This document shows, piece after piece, positions 16,118 through 24,797 of a stretch of 64,000 nt of DNA; position 1 is the stretch's first letter; each line of letters begins with the position of its first letter. The notes under the pieces are model-generated. The model saw only the letters and a program-made list of their open reading frames with translations. It did no database searches and was not told the DNA's origin. Location: contig DUSX01000017.1 in NCBI GenBank assembly GCA_012842395.1, positions 1 through 64,000 of the forward strand, in the 5' to 3' direction. Origin of the DNA: Bacillota bacterium. GTDB taxonomy: Bacteria; Bacillota; SHA-98; UBA4971. The position numbers and the translations under genes were made by a program.

Positions 16118-19100
16118 TTAGCAAAGCGCGCCCACCTCCGCGAGGAGCTCCTCGTCGGTGAACCCCTTGAGTGTGATGGCGCCGCACCGACACGTCGCCG
16201 CGCACAGGCCGCACCCTTTGCACAACGCCGGGTTCACCTCCGCGACGTTTTCGACGGCGTCAATCTCGATGGCCTTGTACTGGCACACTTCGGCGCACAG
16301 GCCGCACCCAGCACACCGCGTTTTCGTGACCTCCGACTTTATCCCCTCGGTGGTGATGGCGCCGCGAGCGAGCAATGCGGAGGCCCTCGCTGCCGCCGCA
16401 TGGGCCTGGGCGATGGTCTCATCGATGGTCTTCGGCGCATGAGCGAGCCCTGCGAGGAAGACGCCCTCCGTGGCAAAATCCACCGGCCTGAGCTTCACAT
16501 GGGCCTCCAGGAAGAACCCGTCCTCGTCCAAGGGCACCTTGAGCATCTGCGCCAGCCTGCCGTTGCTTTCGTTCGGCACTATCCCTGCGCTCAGGACCAC
16601 AAGATCGGCGGGAATAGCGAGCCTTTCGTCGAGGAGCGTGTCTGTGACCTCCACGACGAGCCGCGAGCCGAGGGGCGGTCCCGGTCGTGACACCACCGGC
16701 ATCTGCCCCTCGGGGTATCGCACGAACACCACCCCTCGGCGCCGCGCCTCTTCGAAATAGACCTCCATTTTACCGTAAGTGCGAATGTCCCTGTAGAGGA
16801 TGTACACCTCCGCGTCAGGAGCCGCCTCTTTGATCCGGATGGCATTCTTCACGGCCTCGCTGCAACACACGCGGCTGCAGTAGCCGCGTTCCTCGTCGCG
16901 CGAGCCCACACACTGGATCATGACCACCGACGCCGCGCCGCGGCCCCGGGGGCCCAAGCAACAGCTTTCCCTCACGCTGCCCTGCCCGCCGCGGCACGCC
17001 CCGGGCAGGTCTGTCCCTTCGGCTGCGCCTTGCCGCGAGGGCCCCAGGTCTCGGTCTCGCGCAGGTTCCAGGCCGGCCCACCGCGCCTCCCGGGCCACCG
17101 GCCGAAGCCCGGACGCCAGGGCCTTCTCGAGCTCGGACTGGGTCACGACAGCCGGATGCTCCCCGTACAGGAACCCGGCCGGGCGGTGCTCCTGCGCGCC
17201 CGTCGCGACGATCACCACACCGTGACCCACCACGAGCTCACGGATTGCGCCCGCCTCCCCGTCGCCCCGGCTCCGGTCCACCACGCGTGACCGAAAGTTC
17301 CCGACGTACCCCGCGACCTCGGTCACCTCGGACGATGTGTGAACCTCTATCAAGGGATGGGACTCAACCCTTCTCGTGAGGTCTCGCAGGAACGCTTGGA
17401 CGTCCTCCCCGCTCAACGTAAAGTAGATGCCCCGCAGGTGGCCGCCGAGCTCGGCGCAAGCCTCCACAAGGTAAACCTTGAACCCCTGGTCTGCAAGGTC
17501 CAACGCCGCGATCATCCCCGCGAGCCCCCCGCCGATCACAAGGGCGGACTTGTCGACCTGTATCGGCACGCGCTCGAGTGGCTCCAGGAGCGCCGCCTTG
17601 GCCACAGCCGCGCGAACCAGATCCTTCGCCTTCTGGGTGGCCTTCTCGGGCTCGCGCATGTGGACCCAAGAGCACTGGTCCCGTATGTTCGCCATCGCGA
17701 AGAGGTAACGGTTGAGTCCCGCCTCCCGGATCGTCTCCTGGAAAAGCGGTTCGTGCGTGCGGGGCGTGCACGAAGCCACCACAACCCGGGTGAGCCCGTG
17801 CTCCTTGATCTTCTCCTGGATCCTCTTCTGGGTGTCTTGCGAGCAGGTATACAGGTTTCGCTCGGCGTACACCACATTCGGGAGGGTCCTCGCGTACTCC
17901 ACGACCGCGGGAACGTCCACGACCCCGCCGATGTTTATCCCGCAGTGGCACACGAACACGCCAATGCGCGGGCCCACTCCCCTCAGGTCCTTTTCGGGAG
18001 GGTAGAGCTTCTCGCGGACTCGCGTCCCGCGGGCGCCTCTGAGAAGCGTTCCAACCACGCCTGCGACCCCGCTGGCTTGCGTCACGGTCTCGGGGATGTC
18101 CTTCGGGCCTTGCATCGCGCCGCATACGTACACGCCGGGCCTGGTGGTGGAAAGGGGATCTAACGGGCCCGTTTTCGCGAACCCGCTTTCGTCGAGGTCT
18201 ATTCCAAAGACCCGCGCAAGCCGCTCAACGTTGTCTGGGGGCTCGAGCCCCACGGAGAGCACGACGAGGTCGAACTCCTCCTTCGCGACCGTGCCGTCGC
18301 CCCGCTCGAACGACACGATGAGGTTATGGGTCGCGGGGATCTCGGACACCCCGGCAACCCGCGTGCGGATGTACCTCACGCCGTGCTCTGTCTTCGCCCG
18401 CTCTACGTATGCATCAAACCTCTTCCCATAGGACCTCATGTCCATGTAGAAGATGGTCGCCTGGATGCCCGGCGCATGCTCCTTCGCGATCACCGCTTCT
18501 TTCGTCGCATACATGCAGCACACGGAGGAGCAGTAGCGGGCCCCACGCGCCCGGTCGCGCGACCCGACGCACTGTATGAAGGCTATCCTCTCGGGAACGT
18601 CGCCGTCGGACGGGCGCAGCACGCGCCCCTCATACGGCCCTGAGGCGCTCAGGATCCTCTCGAATTCCATGCTGGTGAGGACGTTCGGATATCTGCCGTA
18701 CCCATACTCGTCACGGAGCGACGGGTCTAGAAGGCGAAATCCGGGAGCGAGCACGATCGCTCCCACGGAAACCGTACGCTCGCGCGGCGCGTCGTCGTAG
18801 CGGATGGCGCCGGCGAGGCACATGTTCTCGCACAGGCCGCACCCGACGCACGCGTCGCGGTCTATCACATAAGTGAGGGGCACCGCCTGCGGGTAATCGA
18901 TGTAAATGGCGGGCCGCCCCGTGAGCCGCGCGTTGAAGGTGTCGCGGGCCGCTCCCACAGGGCAGTGCTGAGCACAAATGCCGCACCCTGTGCATTTCTC
19001 GGCGTCAACATAGCGCGGCCTGCTCGACACGGTCACCGTGAAATCCCCGGGCCTCCCTTCGACTCTTTCCACCGTGGAATTGGTTATCACTTCAATGTTG

Positions 19101-19339
19101 AGGTGGCGTCCGCACTCGACCAACTTGGGAGAGAGTATGCACATCGAGCAATCGTTCGTAGGGAATGTCTTGTCCAGTCGCGCCATGGCGCCGCCGATGG
19201 CCGGGCTCGATTCCACGACGTACACAAAGAAGCCTTGCTCCGCCAGGTCGAGCGCGGCCTGCATGCCTCCGATGCCCCCGCCGACCACTAGCACCGCACC
19301 CACAGCCTCTCCACCTGAACCGCTCGCCCCGCAACCCAT
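16118..19339 (-). CDS. hdrA: tandem-fused HdrA (long form)
   Basis: This is a 1073-residue flavoprotein made of two HdrA units joined head to tail. Unit 1 (about residues 14-440) has the FAD fold (GAVLVVGGGIGGMQAALDL), the Cys segment FPTNDCSMCILSPKLVE and two ferredoxin motifs (CTGCGICAQHCPVG; CVGCGLCENMCLAG). A linker domain with VFVCHCGINIGGVVDV (about 460) is the usual HdrA N-terminal domain of unit 2. Unit 2 has ALVIGGGLAGMIAALDL and CVGSRDEERGYCSRVCC. The C-terminus carries CAGCGLCAEVCQYKAIE and CKGCGLCAATCRCGAI. In unit 2 an Arg/Gly/Pro-rich insert of roughly 50 residues (about 745-800) interrupts the normal join before CVGSRDEE. HdrA is the bifurcating FAD centre of heterodisulfide reductase complexes. 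Fused long forms occur in other anaerobes; why this block has a second HdrA is unclear. Confidence 0.88.
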   Translation of the reverse strand: MGCGASGSGGEAVGAVLVVGGGIGGMQAALDLAEQGFFVYVVESSPAIGGAMARLDKTFPTNDCSMCILSPKLVECGRHLNIEVITNSTVERVEGRPGDFTVTVSSRPRYVDAEKCTGCGICAQHCPVGAARDTFNARLTGRPAIYIDYPQAVPLTYVIDRDACVGCGLCENMCLAGAIRYDDAPRERTVSVGAIVLAPGFRLLDPSLRDEYGYGRYPNVLTSMEFERILSASGPYEGRVLRPSDGDVPERIAFIQCVGSRDRARGARYCSSVCCMYATKEAVIAKEHAPGIQATIFYMDMRSYGKRFDAYVERAKTEHGVRYIRTRVAGVSEIPATHNLIVSFERGDGTVAKEEFDLVVLSVGLEPPDNVERLARVFGIDLDESGFAKTGPLDPLSTTRPGVYVCGAMQGPKDIPETVTQASGVAGVVGTLLRGARGTRVREKLYPPEKDLRGVGPRIGVFVCHCGINIGGVVDVPAVVEYARTLPNVVYAERNLYTCSQDTQKRIQEKIKEHGLTRVVVASCTPRTHEPLFQETIREAGLNRYLFAMANIRDQCSWVHMREPEKATQKAKDLVRAAVAKAALLEPLERVPIQVDKSALVIGGGLAGMIAALDLADQGFKVYLVEACAELGGHLRGIYFTLSGEDVQAFLRDLTRRVESHPLIEVHTSSEVTEVAGYVGNFRSRVVDRSRGDGEAGAIRELVVGHGVVIVATGAQEHRPAGFLYGEHPAVVTQSELEKALASGLRPVAREARWAGLEPARDRDLGPSRQGAAEGTDLPGACRGGQGSVRESCCLGPRGRGAASVVMIQCVGSRDEERGYCSRVCCSEAVKNAIRIKEAAPDAEVYILYRDIRTYGKMEVYFEEARRRGVVFVRYPEGQMPVVSRPGPPLGSRLVVEVTDTLLDERLAIPADLVVLSAGIVPNESNGRLAQMLKVPLDEDGFFLEAHVKLRPVDFATEGVFLAGLAHAPKTIDETIAQAHAAAARASALLARGAITTEGIKSEVTKTRCAGCGLCAEVCQYKAIEIDAVENVAEVNPALCKGCGLCAATCRCGAITLKGFTDEELLAEVGALC

Positions 19340-19392
19340 GTCATGCGCCCCCGCTCGAAGTGCACCCTCCCGAAGTGGACCCTACGCTGACT

Positions 19393-20235
19393 CTACACCC
19401 TGGCGCCCCGCAGCACGTACCTTGGCGAGTGGCCCAGCACGTCATATGGCTCTATGACGCCCCGGCGCTTCAGATAGGCGGCCTGTTCCAGGACGATCTG
19501 CGCCGAGACTCCGAGACGCGCGGCGATGTCCTTGACCGACACGGGCGCCTCCGCGGCGAGCACCTCTATGGCCGCACGCACGCACTCATCTGCGATGACG
19601 CCTTGCAGCAGGGTGGCCACCTTCTCCGGCAAGATCCTCTCGCCATACACGTTGCCCTGCTCGCAAAGGGCCTTGCTACGCCCCACGAGCCACCTGAACC
19701 TCTCGCTAGCAGCCACGCGTCTTGCGATCTCGCTCCGAAACACGAACTCGTCCCGCGAGAGCCCTTCTCTGGATGCGGAGCCTCCGCCCGCCGGGCCGAG
19801 GGCCCTCACTTGCTCGACAAAGCAAGACACCATGTCCGCGAATCTGGCACCCTCTGCCGCCAAGACCCAGTCGAGATACAGCCGCGCACGATCAATCCCG
19901 AGATGATCGAACACCATCCACAACGTGCGGACCCGCTGTTCCGCCTGATAGTTCCCGCTCAGGTAGTGGCAGTCCCCGGGATGGCATCCGAGCACCATGA
20001 CCGCGTCAGCCCCGCGAAGGAACGGGTCGACCATTATCTCCGGGTCCACACGGCCGGAGCACATGACGCGGACGATGCGGAGGTTCGCGGGATAGGCGAG
20101 CCGCGACGTGCCCGCAAGGTCGGCTCCTGCGTACGAACACCAGTTGCACAGGAATCCGATCACCCGTGGTTCAAACCTTTGGAGCTCTTGCCCATCTTCC
20201 CTGCGCACAGGACCCCCGGACGCGAGACCCGCCAT
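19393..20235 (-). CDS. MvhD-type subunit with C-terminal winged-helix extension
   Basis: This is a 280-residue protein. Residues about 20-150 are MvhD: FLCNWCSYAGADLAG, VMCSGRVDP, GCHPGDCHYLSGNY, giving a [2Fe-2S] site that docks on HdrA. The extra C-terminal 110-130 residues end in a helix-turn-helix-like segment (APVSVKDIAARLGVSAQIV, then AAYLKRRGVIEPY) of winged-helix appearance. The start ATG 20235 is 1 bp after the hdrA stop with GGAGGTGG upstream, so it is coupled to HdrA. The tail might bind DNA or only be a structural docking domain; this cannot be decided here. Confidence 0.82.
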   Translation of the reverse strand: MAGLASGGPVRREDGQELQRFEPRVIGFLCNWCSYAGADLAGTSRLAYPANLRIVRVMCSGRVDPEIMVDPFLRGADAVMVLGCHPGDCHYLSGNYQAEQRVRTLWMVFDHLGIDRARLYLDWVLAAEGARFADMVSCFVEQVRALGPAGGGSASREGLSRDEFVFRSEIARRVAASERFRWLVGRSKALCEQGNVYGERILPEKVATLLQGVIADECVRAAIEVLAAEAPVSVKDIAARLGVSAQIVLEQAAYLKRRGVIEPYDVLGHSPRYVLRGARV

Positions 20236-20236
20236 T

Positions 20237-22228
20237 CTAGCCCACCTCCAGGAGCGCTTCCGCCTGCGCAACAAGCTGGCTTGTGGAGTAATGCTTCATC
20301 GTTATCGCCCTCGTGGAGCACGAGGCACCGCATACGCCACAGCCTTTGCACGCAACTTCAACGGCTCTCGCTTTGTACCCCCTGTCGGTCCTTTCCATCT
20401 TGATCGCCCCGTATGGGCAGAGCGTCTCGCATAGCCTGCAGCCGATGCAAAGCTGCTCGTCGATGACCGGGCCAAGCGGGTCCATTTCTATCCGCTCCCG
20501 CGAGCACGTCGCCGCAGCGGCCGCTGCGGCGCCTCCCGCCTGGGCGACGCTGTCAGGGATGTCCTTGGGAGACTGAACGCAGCCCGCGAGGTAGACACCG
20601 TCAATGGACGTCTCGAAGGGGCGAAGCTTCGGGTGCCCTTCCAAGAGGAACCCGTCCGCGCTGCGCGAAAGGTTCAGACGCTGGGCGAGCTCTGCGAGGC
20701 CCCTGGGCGGCGCGAGCCCCACCGCGAGCACCACCAGGTCGAAACGCATGTCGAGAACGCACCCGGAGTCGAGGTCTTCGCAGACCACGCGGAGCGATCC
20801 GTCTGGCTCCCCACGGACCTCGCCTGGCTTGCCCCGAACGAAGACTATTCCCTGCGCTCTTGCGCGCCGATAGAACTCCTCGAACCCCTTCCCGGCGGTC
20901 CGCATGTCGGTGTGGTATACGTACACCTCGATGGCGGGGTCCTTTTCCTTGATCATGAACGCCTGCTTCGCCGTGATCATGCAGCACACGCGGGAGCAGT
21001 AGGCCCCAGCTCCGTCCAGGCGATGCTCGTCGCGGGATCCAACACACTGTATGAACGCCACGCGCTTCGGAGCTCTCCAGTCGCCCGGCCTCTTCAGTTT
21101 GCCGTGGGTGGGTCCGTCGGCGCAGATGATCCTCTCGAAGTCGAGACTGGTGATGACATTGGGGTAACGGCCGTAGCCATACTGCGGCTTTTTCGACGCG
21201 TCGTATGGCTCGAACCCTGCAGCCACGACGATGGCGCCGACCTCGACCGTCTCCACGCGGTCAGTCTGGTCAAGCGCGATCGCACCGCGCTCGCACACCT
21301 TGTCGCACACCCTGCACTTGCCCTCTGTCAGATACCTGCAGTGTTCCACGTCGATCACATACACGGGCGGAATGGCCTGAGGAAACGGAATGTAGATTGC
21401 CTTCCGCTCACCCATGCCACGGTTGAACTCGTCGGGCGCCCTCACGGGGCACTTGGACGCGCACTGCCCGCAACCAGTGCACTTGGCCTCATCAACGTAG
21501 CGTGCCTTGCGTCTCAGTTGCACTCGGAAGTCCCCGACCTGACCATCGACTTTCTCCACCTCAGAGTAGCTCAAGACCTCGATATTCTCATGCTCGGCGA
21601 CCTCCACCATTTTGGGTGAAAGGATGCAGAGGCTGCAGTCAAGGGTCGGAAACGTCTTGTCGAGCATGGCCATATGGCCTCCGATGGACGGCTCGCGCTC
21701 AACGAGATAGGTCTTTATCCCCGTATTGGCCAGGTAGAGCGCGGCGGATATTCCCGCAACGCCGCCTCCCACCACCATGGCCTTGGGCACGACCCGCCCC
21801 TGGCTGCGAGAAAGCGGGACGAGAAGCCTCGCCCTGGCCACAGCCGACCGCACGAGCGCCTTGGCCTTCTCCGTTGCGGCCGCAGCGTCACCCGGGTGCA
21901 CCCATGAACATTGCTCCCGTATGTTCGCCATCTCGAGAAGGAACGGGTTGAGACCGCACTTTTCAAGGAGCGTCCGAAACGTCTTCTCGTGAAGCCTCGG
22001 CGAGCAAGACGCGATCACCACGCGGTCAAGCGCGAAGTTCCTGATGTCGTCGGCGATGGTTTTCTGCCCGACCTCGCTGCAAGTGTACTTGTTGTCGCGG
22101 GCGATCACCACCCCGTCGAGCAAGGAAGCGGCCTCCCTCACGGAGACCACGTCGACAACGCCGGCGATGTTAAGGCCGCAGTGGCACACGTAAACGCCGA
22201 TTCTCGGCTGTGGCGTAGATGCCCGCAT
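20237..22228 (-). CDS. hdrA: heterodisulfide reductase subunit A
   Basis: This is a 663-residue standard-size HdrA, the bifurcating FAD and iron-sulfur subunit. The N-terminal domain starts VYVCHCGLNIAGVVDV. The FAD fold AMVVGGGVAGISAALYL is near residue 150. The Cys-bearing FPTLDCSLCILSPKMVE, an inserted ferredoxin (CTGCGQCASKCPV) with an atypical second site (CRYLTEGKCRVCDKVCERG), and C-terminal CIGCRLCETLCPYG and CKGCGVCGASCSTRA follow. The start is placed at ATG 22228 (MRASTPQ); a longer frame to 22255 is possible. It is followed at 1 bp by the MvhD gene and preceded by hdrB with about 160 bp of GC-rich, low-complexity spacer. Confidence 0.9.
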   Translation of the reverse strand: MRASTPQPRIGVYVCHCGLNIAGVVDVVSVREAASLLDGVVIARDNKYTCSEVGQKTIADDIRNFALDRVVIASCSPRLHEKTFRTLLEKCGLNPFLLEMANIREQCSWVHPGDAAAATEKAKALVRSAVARARLLVPLSRSQGRVVPKAMVVGGGVAGISAALYLANTGIKTYLVEREPSIGGHMAMLDKTFPTLDCSLCILSPKMVEVAEHENIEVLSYSEVEKVDGQVGDFRVQLRRKARYVDEAKCTGCGQCASKCPVRAPDEFNRGMGERKAIYIPFPQAIPPVYVIDVEHCRYLTEGKCRVCDKVCERGAIALDQTDRVETVEVGAIVVAAGFEPYDASKKPQYGYGRYPNVITSLDFERIICADGPTHGKLKRPGDWRAPKRVAFIQCVGSRDEHRLDGAGAYCSRVCCMITAKQAFMIKEKDPAIEVYVYHTDMRTAGKGFEEFYRRARAQGIVFVRGKPGEVRGEPDGSLRVVCEDLDSGCVLDMRFDLVVLAVGLAPPRGLAELAQRLNLSRSADGFLLEGHPKLRPFETSIDGVYLAGCVQSPKDIPDSVAQAGGAAAAAAATCSRERIEMDPLGPVIDEQLCIGCRLCETLCPYGAIKMERTDRGYKARAVEVACKGCGVCGASCSTRAITMKHYSTSQLVAQAEALLEVG

Positions 22229-22387
22229 CGCACCGTCACACCACCTTTGCGTCACGTCACACCTATCGCTGTGAAGCCTCGTCAGCCGCGCTCGCCGCGC
22301 GCTGGCCGCGCTTGCCGTGCTCGCCGCAACGCGCGTCGCTCGTCTGCTGGCCGGGCGCGGCTCGCCGCCATGCAGCCCGGTGGCAGC

Positions 22388-23260
22388 TCATGAGATCTTC
22401 GCCAAGAGCGCCTTCGGCTTTATGGGATTCTGGGAGAGGCCCAGCTCTTCAGCGTCGATGCCCATGGCAAGCCCCAGGACCTGTGGATAATAGAGGATTG
22501 GGAGGTCGTACCTGGTGCCATACTTCGCCTGGATCTTGCGCTGGTTCGCTCCGTACATGACGCTGCAGAACGGGCATATCAAATTGATGGCGTCGGCCCC
22601 GTGGGCCTTTATGTCGTCCAGCTTCGCCCGGCTCATCTGAAGGGCAATGTTCTCGTCCACCCCGAGGATCGCGCCGCCGCAGCACTCCTTCTTTGTGGCG
22701 TAGTCGACGGGCTCAGCTCCTGTGACGGCCACGAGCATGTCGAGGGACCTGGGCACTTCGGGGTGGTCGAACCCGTCGTAGATTCCGGAAGGCTTGAGGT
22801 AATGACACCCGTAATGAGACGCAATGCGAAACGCATCGAGCGGCCGTCTTACCGTCTTCTTGACCCTCTCCAGGCCCACGTCTTCGTATATCACGCGTGC
22901 CAGGTGTTTCACCTGTACCTTGCCGGAATACCTCCGTCCGATCGCTCCGAGGCGTCGGTTCACCTCCTCAAGCAAACCCTCGTCCGCCGCGAGTTGTCGG
23001 GCCGTCTCGGTCAAGACGGACGTGCACGCGCTGCACAAGGTGCAGACGTCACACCCCTTTTCCTCGGCCAAAGAGAGATTCCTCGCCGCGAGGAGCAGCG
23101 ACGTTTCGTGGTGAACCGACTTCACCGGGTAACCGCAGCAGCCAAAGTCCGGGATGTCGGCAAGCTCGATGCCGAGTTCAGCGGCTACGCGCCTTGCGGA
23201 CAGCTCATAGCTGAGATTACGCACTGGGACCGTGCAACCCAGGAATATCGCGTACCTCAC
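22388..23260 (-). CDS. hdrB: heterodisulfide reductase subunit B
   Basis: This is a 290-residue catalytic subunit with two CCG domains. Motif 1 runs from FLGCTVP through DFGCCGYPVK to CTLCSACT; motif 2 from SHYGCHYLKP through KKECCGGAI to LICPFCSVM. These bind the two noncubane [4Fe-4S] clusters that cleave disulfides in methanogen HdrB, and all ligand cysteines are visible. The start ATG 23260 is 6 bp after hdrC. In bacteria the acceptor is unknown; a protein or small-molecule disulfide is inferred. Confidence 0.93.
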   Translation of the reverse strand: MRYAIFLGCTVPVRNLSYELSARRVAAELGIELADIPDFGCCGYPVKSVHHETSLLLAARNLSLAEEKGCDVCTLCSACTSVLTETARQLAADEGLLEEVNRRLGAIGRRYSGKVQVKHLARVIYEDVGLERVKKTVRRPLDAFRIASHYGCHYLKPSGIYDGFDHPEVPRSLDMLVAVTGAEPVDYATKKECCGGAILGVDENIALQMSRAKLDDIKAHGADAINLICPFCSVMYGANQRKIQAKYGTRYDLPILYYPQVLGLAMGIDAEELGLSQNPIKPKALLAKIS

Positions 23261-23266
23261 CGCTCA

Positions 23267-23797
23267 TCACGCACCTTTGCGGGAAAGTAGGTCTGCGAGC
23301 CCCGTCATCCCGAATATCTCCACCGCCTCGACCAAGTCGCTCTGAAGAGCCGGAAGCCCGAGTTCCGCGCGCTTCTCGTTGGTAAACTCGTCGATCTCGT
23401 ACAGCCGCCCGTGTCCGCCGACGAGCTCAGCCTGCGCCCGGAAGGCTGGGTGTATGTACCCGGCCTTCACGGCCATGTTCTTGAGGGCGTTCATCACCTC
23501 GGTGATTCTCACGTCTTGCGGGCAGCGCTCATAGCAGGTATAGCAGGTAGAACACAGCCAGATGAAATCGCTCGACAGCACCCGCTCCCGCATCCCGAGG
23601 ATCGCCATGCGTATGATGCGTCGCGGGTTATACCTGCTGTCGAGCTCCGCCACGGGGCACCCTGACGTGCACGTGCCACACTGGAAGCAATACTTGATGT
23701 TCTCGCCCCCGGGCTCGCGGGCGATCTCGTGCTTGAACTCGGGATCGAGGACGGTGACGACCGCTCGGTCTTTCTCTCCCCACGTGCCGGACTCCAC
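23267..23797 (-). CDS. hdrC: heterodisulfide reductase subunit C
   Basis: This is a 176-residue ferredoxin-like subunit that wires HdrA to HdrB. The two [4Fe-4S] motifs are CFQCGTCTSGCPVAEL (about residues 37-52) and CSTCYTCYERCPQDV (about 81-95). GTG 23797 has AAGGGGG at good spacing; TTG 23803, two codons upstream, is the alternative. It is the first of the hdrCBA run, transcribed leftward. Confidence 0.92.
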   Translation of the reverse strand: MESGTWGEKDRAVVTVLDPEFKHEIAREPGGENIKYCFQCGTCTSGCPVAELDSRYNPRRIIRMAILGMRERVLSSDFIWLCSTCYTCYERCPQDVRITEVMNALKNMAVKAGYIHPAFRAQAELVGGHGRLYEIDEFTNEKRAELGLPALQSDLVEAVEIFGMTGLADLLSRKGA

Positions 23798-24013
23798 GGC
23801 CAAAACCCCCTTGCGATGCAGCCTGCCGAAATGGCAGGACGCTCAATGCAGATCGCCGCAAACCCCGCTGCTTTTCAGCGCCGAGGTGCCGTCTAGGGCT
23901 GCCGGCGTCGCCCTCCGACGGGGGTTCGCCCCGCGTGGCGAATCGTTCGAATCCAGCGCCCGGGCTAGCCGGATTTGCGGCGCCCCATCGTGCAAGCCCT
24001 GGCAACCCTGACG

Positions 24014-24041
24014 CGCTCAGGACGAGACGCTCAGGACGAGA
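24014..24041. repeat. 14-bp perfect tandem duplication
   Basis: The unit CGCTCAGGACGAGA occurs twice in direct succession in the 318-bp gap between the gcvH-like gene and hdrC. It could be slippage or a regulator binding pair. Nothing else was recognised in the gap. Confidence 0.6.
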
Positions 24042-24115
24042 GACGAACACTCATGTCATGGCTCCCTCCTGCCCAAGCGTCGTCAAGACCGCGCTCGCCG
24101 TGTCGTTCACGCCGC

Positions 24116-24541
24116 TCATTTCGCGTGCTTTTCTATCTCTTCCTCGAGCCACCTGACCGCCCTGTCTCCCCGCATCAGATTCGCCAGCTGCGCGGGATCA
24201 TCCATTTTCACCTTGAAGACCCAGCCCTCTCCATACGGGTCTGTGTTCAGAAGCGTCGGGTCGTCTTCCAGATCCTCGTTCACCTCGATGACTTCGCCGG
24301 TGACAACCGCGTACACGCGTCCCACCCACTTGCCGGATTCGACCGCGGCCGCGGGCTTTCCTTGGTGCACCTTCCTGCCGACCGCCGGGAGATCCACCGA
24401 CACGAACTCCCCCGCAAGCTTCTGGGCGAAGTCGTTGATCCCGACCGTCACGACGTCGCCCTCCACCCTGCCCCAGCTATGATTCGGCTCGTAGTAGAGG
24501 TCGTCCGGGAGAAGGTAGCCTTTGACTTCCACCCGCTCCAC
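24116..24541 (-). CDS. gcvH: GcvH-like lipoyl carrier protein
   Basis: This is a lipoyl-domain protein of about 141 residues. The core runs from GYLLPDDLYYEPNHSWGRVE through VGINDFAQKLAGEFVSVDLP to the lipoylation hairpin AAVESGKWVGRVYAVVTGEV, with Lys in the ESGK motif where classical glycine-cleavage H proteins have ESVK. The C-terminus EEEIEKH is longer than usual. No gcvT or gcvP is nearby; instead it heads the Hdr/Flx block. Lipoate-binding GcvH relatives (LbpA) work with sulfur-oxidising sHdr complexes, so a role as a lipoyl substrate of this Hdr is an attractive inference. The GTG 24541 start is uncertain, as several in-frame GTGs are close. Confidence 0.8.
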   Translation of the reverse strand: MERVEVKGYLLPDDLYYEPNHSWGRVEGDVVTVGINDFAQKLAGEFVSVDLPAVGRKVHQGKPAAAVESGKWVGRVYAVVTGEVIEVNEDLEDDPTLLNTDPYGEGWVFKVKMDDPAQLANLMRGDRAVRWLEEEIEKHAK

Positions 24542-24675
24542 CCCCGATCCTGTCCCGTAATCTCCCTCCACACACTCACGCCCGCCGCCCCGGCGGCGTA
24601 CGCAGGCCCCGCTCCGACCCGGTCCGTGGCTTCTTCCGTGAGATGAGCGGTGCCCTGAGCACCGCCTGTTTTCAT

Positions 24676-24797
24676 GCTCTGATTCCAACTCCCCGATTCC
24701 CACGCTTGGTTCCGACAGTCTGATTCCCTCAGCGTGTCCCGCAGCGTGATTCTCACGGCTTGATTCCGGCGGCTCGATTCCTACGGCTTGATTGTTC
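24676..24797. repeat. degenerate GATTC-bearing tandem repeat
   Basis: About eight imperfect units with a GATTCC core occupy the stretch upstream of the gcvH-like gene. The last three are regular 14-mers in register (CGGCTTGATTCCGG, CGGCTCGATTCCTA, CGGCTTGATTGTTC at 24756-24797). Earlier units vary in spacing. Confidence 0.6.

Noticed and set aside
22256-22387. Tandem repeat or CRISPR-like array between hdrB and hdrA
   Set aside because: It is only GC-rich low-complexity sequence with irregular CGCTCGCCG-like words; there is no unit of constant length or spacer structure.
23798-24115. Glycine riboswitch associated with gcvH
   Set aside because: No tandem glycine aptamer consensus is visible on either side of the GcvH-like gene, and no other gcv genes are present.
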